From Kaiparowitsia sp041742695 (GTDB lineage Bacteria > Cyanobacteriota > Cyanobacteriia > Elainellales > Elainellaceae), in assembly GCA_041742695.1 (NCBI GenBank), contig JBGTOF010000095.1, positions 1 through 9,933 on the forward strand: a stretch of DNA of 9,933 nt, written 5' to 3'. Shown in pieces: positions 5,660 through 9,933 of the stretch (its first letter is position 1; every line of letters starts with the position of its first letter). The position numbers and the translations under genes are program-made. Below the pieces are notes generated by a model, which had not been told where the DNA came from, searched no databases, and saw only the letters and a list, made by a program, of their open reading frames with translations.

Positions 5660-6124
5660 ATGGCAGACACAGGCGACGGTATCAAAATCATTGCAGACAA
5701 CCGCCAGGCTCGATTTCTTTACGAGATTTTAGAAACTTACGAGGCAGGGCTGGCGCTGCGCGGCACCGAGGTAAAGTCTATCCGCCAAGGCAAGGTTAAC
5801 CTCAAGGAAGGCTATGCCCTAGTTCGCGGCGAAGAAGTCTGGCTACACAATGTTCATATTTCCCCCCATGACACCGCTGGCCTGATCAACAACCACGATC
5901 CCCTGCGCACCCGCAAACTCCTGCTCCATAAAGATGAAATCCGCAAGCTGATCGGCCTTACTGAGCAAAAGGGTCTCACCCTCGTGCCGCTTAAGCTCTA
6001 TCTCAAGAAAGGATACATCAAGCTCTCAATCGGGCTGGCTCGTGGTAAAAAGCTGCACGACAAGCGCGAAGACTTAAAGCGCAAGCAAGAAAAACGCGAA
6101 ATGGAACGTGCCCTAAAGCGATAA
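5660..6124 (+). CDS. smpB: SsrA-binding protein SmpB
   Basis: SmpB binds tmRNA and takes it to stalled ribosomes, where trans-translation releases the ribosome and tags the unfinished protein. All main family features are present in 154 residues, the usual length. NRQARFLYEI (about 14-23) begins the OB-fold, followed by GTEVKSIRQGKVNLKEGYA (about 35-53), HISPHDTAG, and DPLRTRKLLLHKDEI (about 80-94). Then come GLTLVPLKLYLKKGYIKLSI and GLARGKKLHDKRE, and finally a Lys/Arg-rich tail that enters the mRNA channel in known structures. The start is supported by AAGGA at 5646-5650, nine bases before the ATG. No ssrA (tmRNA) gene was recognised in the window. Confidence 0.97.
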   Translation: MADTGDGIKIIADNRQARFLYEILETYEAGLALRGTEVKSIRQGKVNLKEGYALVRGEEVWLHNVHISPHDTAGLINNHDPLRTRKLLLHKDEIRKLIGLTEQKGLTLVPLKLYLKKGYIKLSIGLARGKKLHDKREDLKRKQEKREMERALKR

Positions 6125-6227
6125 CGCCAGACCTCTCACCCTAGTAAGACGTCAAGATCTCGCCCATCCTCAAAGATAAAGAAAGCAGCACCGCTGCACT
6201 GCTAATTCTTTAACTAAGCGAGACCCA

Positions 6228-6452
6228 ATGGCAAACGAATCTAACCAGTTTAAAAAAGGCGAACAGGTCGAGTGGAACACGCCCCAAGGAGAGACCGAGG
6301 GCGTTATTGAAAAGAAATTGACCGAGCCAACCGAGATTAAAGGCCACCACGTCAACGCCTCTAAAGACGACCCGCAATATTTGGTCAAGAGCAGCAAAAG
6401 TGGCAAGAAAGCTGCCCACAAGCCCGAATCGCTAGAGAAAGCCGAGGACTAA
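6228..6452 (+). CDS. DUF2945 (hypervirulence-associated Tudor-like domain) protein
   Basis: This 74-residue soluble protein fits DUF2945, also named hypervirulence-associated protein TUDOR domain, a widespread family of unknown function. The FKKGEQVEW opening (about 8-16) forms the first strand of a small barrel. The family hallmark GHHVNASKDDPQYLVKSSKS (about 39-58) is followed by GKKAAHKPESL. The protein is highly charged and has no signal peptide. The start is supported by family length and a weak GAG ahead of the ATG. It follows smpB by 103 nt; between them AAAGAA (6178-6183) and TTCTTT (6206-6211) flank a GCAGC/GCTGC hairpin (6185-6197), which may be a weak terminator of smpB. Despite the family name, nothing here suggests virulence. 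Confidence 0.88.
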   Translation: MANESNQFKKGEQVEWNTPQGETEGVIEKKLTEPTEIKGHHVNASKDDPQYLVKSSKSGKKAAHKPESLEKAED

Positions 6453-6541
6453 CCGTAACGCTTGGTTGAGCTACCAATTGGCTCACCCTCCTTGCGTTGA
6501 GCCTGATGTAAACGGTCTGCGCTATAGAACTGGCGAAGTTA

Positions 6542-6574
6542 AGCCCTGCATCCATTAGCAGGGCTTTCGCATTT
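6542..6574 (+). terminator. Probable rho-independent terminator after the DUF2945 gene
   Basis: AGCCCTGC (6542-6549) pairs perfectly with GCAGGGCT (6558-6565) around an 8-nt loop, followed by TTCGCATTT. The T tract is broken, so termination may be partial. It stands 90 nt past the stop codon. Before it are three copies of TGAGC/GCTCA-type arms (6467-6471, 6480-6485, 6498-6503) that could form alternative small hairpins. Confidence 0.55.
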
Positions 6575-6824
6575 GGGGAGTCCTAACCAGGTCAGGATTT
6601 TGAGCCGATTACCCGCATTTTATTCTGGCGGGTGGAGCGATCGCCATTTAAGCTCAGACAATCTAGGTTGACAGCCCACCGGATGGCAAGGGATTGCGCT
6701 AGCTGGTGCAGTTCTACTGCGAGAGCGACGCTTCCAAACCCATTCGTACCTGTCTTTAACGGATCAGCAATTCAGAAAATGGTGCAAGATCTAGGTAGGT
6801 GTTTCATTCTGAATACATAGACCC
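6575..6824 (+). other. sdhA upstream region
   Basis: No gene is credible in these 250 nt. A HIP1 octamer sits at about 6638-6645. No clear -35/-10 pair is visible; TACATA just before the start (about 6814-6819) is a possible -10-like sequence, but it is too near the ATG to leave room for a ribosome binding site. No strong Shine-Dalgarno sequence precedes the sdhA ATG. Confidence 0.35.
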
Positions 6825-8552
6825 ATGCTTGAGCACGACGTAGTTATTGTAGGCGGGGGACTGGCTGGCTCTCGGGCAGCAGTAGAAATTGCCCGCATGA
6901 ACCCCAAACTAAGCATTGCGGTAGTGGCCAAAACTCACCCAATCCGCTCCCACTCAGTTGCCGCACAGGGGGGCATCGCATCGTCGTTGCGAAATGTTGA
7001 TTCTGAAGACAGTTGGGAGGCCCATGCGTTCGACACCGTTAAAGGCTCTGATTACCTAGCCGATCAGGATGCCGTAGAACTGCTGACGCAGGAAGCGCCC
7101 GACGTCGTGCTCGACCTGGAACATATGGGGGTGCTGTTTTCGCGTCTGCCAGACGGGCGCATTGCGCAGCGGGCCTTTGGTGGGCATTCCCATAAGCGTA
7201 CCTGCTATGCAGCCGATAAAACAGGGCACGCCATTTTGCATGAGCTGGTGAATAACCTGCGGCGCTATGGTGTCACCATCTATGACGAATGGTACGTAAT
7301 GCGTCTCATTTTTGAAGATAGCGACGCCAAAGGCGTGGTCATGTACCGCATTCGGGATAGGCAATTAGTGGTAATGCGGGCCAAAGCTGTGATGTTTGCC
7401 ACAGGTGGCTATGGACGCGTTTACAACACCACATCCAATGATTTTGCTTCGACCGGGGATGGGCTAGCGATGACGGCAGCCGTCGGGTTGCCCCTAGAGG
7501 ACATGGAGTTTGTGCAGTTTCATCCTACGGGTCTCTATGGGGTGGGGGTGCTGATTTCTGAGGCGGTGCGGGGTGAAGGGGCGTATCTGGTAAATAGCGA
7601 GGGCGATCGCTTTATGGCGACCTATGCCCCGAGCCGCATGGAGTTGGCTCCCCGAGACATTACATCGCGGGCGATTGTTAAAGAGATTCGCGCCGGGCGG
7701 GGTATTCATCTCGACGGCAGTGCGGGCGGCCCGTTTATTAACCTGGATGTGCGCCACTTGGGGCGAGAGCGCATCATGAGCCGCATTCCGTTTGCGTGGG
7801 AAGAGGCGCATCGCCTACTGGGCGTGGATGCGGTGCATCAGCCTATTCCAGTGCGCCCTACAGTGCATTATTCTATGGGCGGCATTCCCACCAATACAGA
7901 CGGGCGGGTGCGGAGCAGTGCCGAGGGCTTAACGGAGGGCTTCTTCGCCGCAGGAGAAGCAGCCTGCGTGTCGGTGCATGGGGCCAATCGATTGGGCAGC
8001 AACTCCTTGCTGGAATGCGTGGTATATGGACGGCGAACTGGAGCGGCGATCGCCCGCTATGTAGACCAGCGCAAGCTGCCCGATATAGACGAACAGCGCT
8101 ATCTTCAAGACGCCCAACAGCGGCTGCAATCCTTGCTGGATCGCCCCGGCCAAGTGCGCATTGGGCACCTACGGCAGGAGTTTCAGGATTGCATGACGGA
8201 CCATTGCGGCGTCTTTCGCACAGCGTCGGTCATGCAGGAGGGCCTAGACAAGGTGCGATCGCTCCGACAGCAGGCCGAGCAGGTCTATCTAGACGACAAA
8301 GGCACTCTGTGGAATACGGAGTTGATTGAAGCCATGGAGTTGCAGAGCATCATACTCGTGGGCGAGATGATTCTCACCAGCGCGCTCAACCGTCAAGAAA
8401 GCCGGGGGTCTCATTCTCGAGAAGACTATCTCAACCGTGACGATGAGCGATTTTTGCAGCACACGATGGCCTACAGCTCTGCCGCAGGGATAGAGATTGG
8501 CGATCGCTCCGTCACCATCACCCGGTTTCAGCCCCAAGAACGCAAGTATTAA
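6825..8552 (+). CDS. sdhA: Succinate dehydrogenase / fumarate reductase flavoprotein subunit
   Basis: This FAD subunit oxidises succinate to fumarate and passes electrons through the iron-sulfur subunit to quinone, linking the TCA cycle to thylakoid or cytoplasmic-membrane respiration. All 575 residues are present. The FAD-binding GGGLAG lies at 10-15. RSHSVAAQGG (41-50) holds His43, the residue that carries covalently bound FAD in this family. FGGHSHKRTCYAADKTGHA (118-136) and HPTG (His233) are present. The catalytic Arg is in LAPRD (Arg277), with His348 in TVHYSMGG and Arg389 in ANRLGSNSLLE. These agree with the E. coli SdhA/FrdA active site and with true SDH rather than L-aspartate oxidase. 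No sdhB or membrane-anchor gene is adjacent; in cyanobacteria sdhA is often unlinked from sdhB. A terminator upstream (6542-6574) suggests its own promoter. It is convergent with the DUF4079 gene, 31 nt away, and an 11-bp-spaced TTCTCAACAT direct repeat fills that gap (8559-8579). Confidence 0.94.
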   Translation: MLEHDVVIVGGGLAGSRAAVEIARMNPKLSIAVVAKTHPIRSHSVAAQGGIASSLRNVDSEDSWEAHAFDTVKGSDYLADQDAVELLTQEAPDVVLDLEHMGVLFSRLPDGRIAQRAFGGHSHKRTCYAADKTGHAILHELVNNLRRYGVTIYDEWYVMRLIFEDSDAKGVVMYRIRDRQLVVMRAKAVMFATGGYGRVYNTTSNDFASTGDGLAMTAAVGLPLEDMEFVQFHPTGLYGVGVLISEAVRGEGAYLVNSEGDRFMATYAPSRMELAPRDITSRAIVKEIRAGRGIHLDGSAGGPFINLDVRHLGRERIMSRIPFAWEEAHRLLGVDAVHQPIPVRPTVHYSMGGIPTNTDGRVRSSAEGLTEGFFAAGEAACVSVHGANRLGSNSLLECVVYGRRTGAAIARYVDQRKLPDIDEQRYLQDAQQRLQSLLDRPGQVRIGHLRQEFQDCMTDHCGVFRTASVMQEGLDKVRSLRQQAEQVYLDDKGTLWNTELIEAMELQSIILVGEMILTSALNRQESRGSHSREDYLNRDDERFLQHTMAYSSAAGIEIGDRSVTITRFQPQERKY

Positions 8553-8583
8553 GCACCCTTCTCAACATATTCTCAACATGCAT

Positions 8584-9348
8584 TTACCCCTGTTCACCCT
8601 CAACAGGGCGAACTTCGCAGGGGCGATTCTGGCAATCGTTAATATAAAGCTGCTCAATCGCAGGCTTTTGCCAATTCAGCGGAATTTCAAGCAAATCGCG
8701 AGCCCCGGTGACCCCTTGCCCAATGAAGAACAACAGCGCCACGCAATTCAGCACAATATGAACCCGCCGCCAGTTTTGTGAGCGATCTTTGTAGATATCG
8801 GGCACGATCGCCAGGGAAAAGATCATCAACATCGCGGCAGCCATGCCGTAGTAGAAGTGCGAGATCTGCCATTCAAAATCGCGCCGGAATACAAGATCGT
8901 ATAGGTTGCCATCCCCCGCTTGAAACTTCTGGAATCCGATGATCCAGAGCCCTAGCCCTGTTAGGGTAGCAAATACCCCACGCCATAATGGCGTGCGAGC
9001 GCGGTAGAGCAGAACCAGTGACGCAATCGTGGCCGCATAAAACAGTGCAATCAAGAAAAACCGCCCAGTATTGGCATCCCAATTGCCGTCGTCAATCACT
9101 AGCTTTTTTACGATAGGCTGCGCCAACCCCAGCAGCGTTAACCCCACAACGGAAGCACTTAGCCACTTCCCCAGCCGCAAATGCTCTGGCCCTACCGTGG
9201 GGGAAATTTTACTCTTGCTGGACGAATCAGGCTGTAGGCGGCGGCGACGGGTTTGCATCGCAAAGTACACCACTATGCCAATGAGCGGAAACACATAAAA
9301 GACGGCGATCGCCGGATGCAGAATCGTTGCATAGTCTTGGGCACTCAT
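8584..9348 (-). CDS. DUF4079 domain-containing integral membrane protein
   Basis: This 254-residue membrane protein is of unknown function, from a family found in cyanobacteria and plastid-bearing plants. About six hydrophobic segments are visible (roughly 11-30, 62-82, 98-116, 121-140, 163-183, 195-213). An extramembrane basic and Ser-rich loop (33-58, MQTRRRRLQP...) follows the first. Histidines at or in membrane segments are His11 (LHPAIA), His164 (ISHFYYGMA) and His197 (RRVHIVLN). His164 and His197 are spaced as possible heme ligands of a cytochrome b561-like protein, which is inference only. The closing motif GARDLLEIPLNWQKP (about 215-229) fits the family. The start at 9348 is supported by AAGGA eight bases upstream. 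The 3' end of the coding sequence contains a 7-bp hairpin CCCTGTT/AACAGGG (8588-8608) that may help end transcription where it meets sdhA. Confidence 0.85.
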   Translation of the reverse strand: MSAQDYATILHPAIAVFYVFPLIGIVVYFAMQTRRRRLQPDSSSKSKISPTVGPEHLRLGKWLSASVVGLTLLGLAQPIVKKLVIDDGNWDANTGRFFLIALFYAATIASLVLLYRARTPLWRGVFATLTGLGLWIIGFQKFQAGDGNLYDLVFRRDFEWQISHFYYGMAAAMLMIFSLAIVPDIYKDRSQNWRRVHIVLNCVALLFFIGQGVTGARDLLEIPLNWQKPAIEQLYINDCQNRPCEVRPVEGEQG

Positions 9349-9539
9349 TCTCTTCGTCCTTACTAGCCTCTAAAGTCGCTGAATTCTATTCACAGTCAGC
9401 CGCACAGCCATTAAAGCAATGCATAAGTCAAGCTTGCACTGATTAGCTTAAAGGAAGATGAGAAACCGCACCACAAATTACTCATCCCGAGTCATATCCT
9501 GCGACATAACAAGGTGACTCAGCTATTGTCATTCAATCT
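9349..9539. other. Intergenic region between DUF4079 and psbD promoters
   Basis: No gene or clear repeat is seen. It should hold the promoter of the minus-strand DUF4079 gene. On that strand TTGACT occurs about 75-85 nt before the start and TAGAAT about 35 nt before it, but their spacing does not fit one promoter. Confidence 0.3.
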
Positions 9540-9567
9540 TTGGCTCTTCTAAAGCATTGGCTAGAAT
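9540..9567 (+). promoter_or_regulatory. Candidate distal psbD promoter
   Basis: TTGGCT (9540-9545) and TAGAAT (9562-9567) are 16 bases apart. A start near 9574 would give a psbD leader of about 220 nt. A HIP1 octamer follows at 9581-9588. This is consensus matching only. Confidence 0.3.
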
Positions 9568-9655
9568 CTATAGAAGATGGGCGATCGCTCAATTCCAATC
9601 TATGGATAAATGAGATATCTGCATTCATACTCATAGATCTTTCAAGTCAAATCGG

Positions 9656-9661
9656 TATAAT
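9656..9661 (+). promoter_or_regulatory. Candidate proximal psbD -10 box (TATAAT)
   Basis: A perfect TATAAT at 9656-9661 lacks a recognisable -35 box 16-18 bases upstream, so it may depend on an activator. Transcription from near 9668 would give a leader of about 125 nt, AT-rich and ending in a GGAG ribosome binding site at 9780-9783. A TTTACATT (9752-9759) inside the leader matches one half of the HLR1 light-response element bound by RpaB, but a properly spaced second half is not present. Confidence 0.45.
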
Positions 9662-9792
9662 GAACGAACAGTAAAGAAAAGTAACGTTTGTTTCGGCTCT
9701 GTTCATCTTCTGCATTTATTCAGTGCATCTTCAGAATTGAAGGACGTTAATTTTACATTTCACTGTTATTCAAGTATTCGGAGATTCGCGCC

Positions 9793-9933
9793 ATGACCAT
9801 AGCAATGGGACGAGCGCAAGCCGGTCGAGGATGGTTCGACGTCCTCGACGACTGGCTAAAGCGCGACCGATTCGTCTTTGTGGGCTGGTCCGGCATCCTG
9901 CTATTTCCCTGTGCCTACATGGCACTGGGCGGC
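9793..9933 (+). CDS. psbD: Photosystem II D2 protein, first 47 codons (truncated by window edge)
   Basis: D2 is one of the two core reaction-centre proteins of photosystem II in the thylakoid membrane, where it binds P680 chlorophyll, pheophytin and quinone QA. Only the N-terminus is visible: MTIAMGRAQAGRGWFDVLDD, then WLKRDRFVFVGWSGILLFPC, the near-invariant cytoplasmic start and beginning of the first membrane helix of D2. D1 (PsbA) does not begin this way, so the assignment is firm. The start is set by GGAG at 9780-9783, nine bases before the ATG, and by family alignment. In cyanobacteria psbC usually overlaps the 3' end of one psbD copy; that lies outside the window. Confidence 0.97.
   Translation, partial: MTIAMGRAQAGRGWFDVLDDWLKRDRFVFVGWSGILLFPCAYMALGG

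Larger units (their letters stand above)
164..9588. repeat. HIP1 octamer GCGATCGC, about 20 dispersed copies
   Basis: The palindrome GCGATCGC recurs roughly every 500 bases, in genes and between them (for example 164-171, the overlapping pair at 560-573, 1639-1646, 4185-4192 and 9581-9588). Chance expectation is one per 65 kb at even base composition. This is the highly iterated palindrome of cyanobacterial genomes and is the best taxonomic marker in the window. It is dispersed sequence, not a single element. Confidence 0.9.

Noticed and set aside
1611..6197. AGCACCGCT occurring at 1611, 1683 and 6187, twice as the centre of a hairpin
   Set aside because: Three hits of a 9-mer built from GC-rich codon-like sequence, in unrelated contexts, are not enough to claim a repeat family.
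6632..6820. 62-codon frame upstream of sdhA
   Set aside because: No ribosome binding site or recognisable domain; it lies in the sdhA upstream region and includes a HIP1 octamer.
7796..8329. 177-codon frame inside sdhA
   Set aside because: It is a shadow in another frame of the clear sdhA coding sequence, rich in Arg, Ala and Gly as expected for GC-rich antiphase reading.
8588..8608. Hairpin CCCTGTT/AACAGGG as a bidirectional terminator for sdhA and DUF4079
   Set aside because: No T tract on either strand, and it lies inside the DUF4079 coding sequence; mentioned only in that gene's entry.
9670..9688. Possible HLR1 (RpaB) site on the reverse strand downstream of the psbD -10 box
   Set aside because: The two GTAA cores are 10 bases apart instead of 12 and the flanking positions do not match the consensus, so it is not listed as a site.

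Overview
The window reads as a chromosome segment of a cyanobacterium. Three things point to this: about 20 copies of the octamer GCGATCGC (the HIP1 repeat typical of cyanobacterial genomes), the start of photosystem II gene psbD at the right edge, and genes of largely cyanobacterial families (DUF4278, DUF4079). No phage, IS element, CRISPR array, tRNA or rRNA was recognised. Most of the content is ordinary housekeeping; the unusual parts are noncoding.

Left part (1-2998, all + strand): the last 296 codons of murE (peptidoglycan precursor ligase); a small cupin gene of the dTDP-sugar epimerase-like type whose first 20 codons are out of frame with the rest because one T appears to be missing from a T run; then a promoter, a leader with three hairpins, and a 425-residue exported protein with a LppP/LprE-like domain and a C-terminal YbaY-type domain.

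Middle (2999-4956, all - strand): a tandem pair of DUF4278 genes, one of 129 codons and one of 52 codons with a GTG start that is easily missed. The pair shares a 56-nt upstream block identical at 55 of 56 positions, while the homologous coding parts agree at only about 72% of bases. A rho-independent terminator closes the long copy. Upstream on the same strand lies a 2H phosphoesterase (2'-5' RNA ligase family).

Right-middle (5263-8552, + strand): a YciI-like protein, smpB (trans-translation), a small DUF2945 (Tudor-like) protein, a terminator, and a complete sdhA (flavoprotein of succinate dehydrogenase) without sdhB or membrane-anchor genes beside it.

Right end: a DUF4079 membrane protein (- strand) convergent with sdhA, a 444-nt region with two candidate promoters, and the first 47 codons of psbD. 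The genes do not form one pathway; most appear to be single transcription units separated by 100-400 nt, as is common in cyanobacteria.
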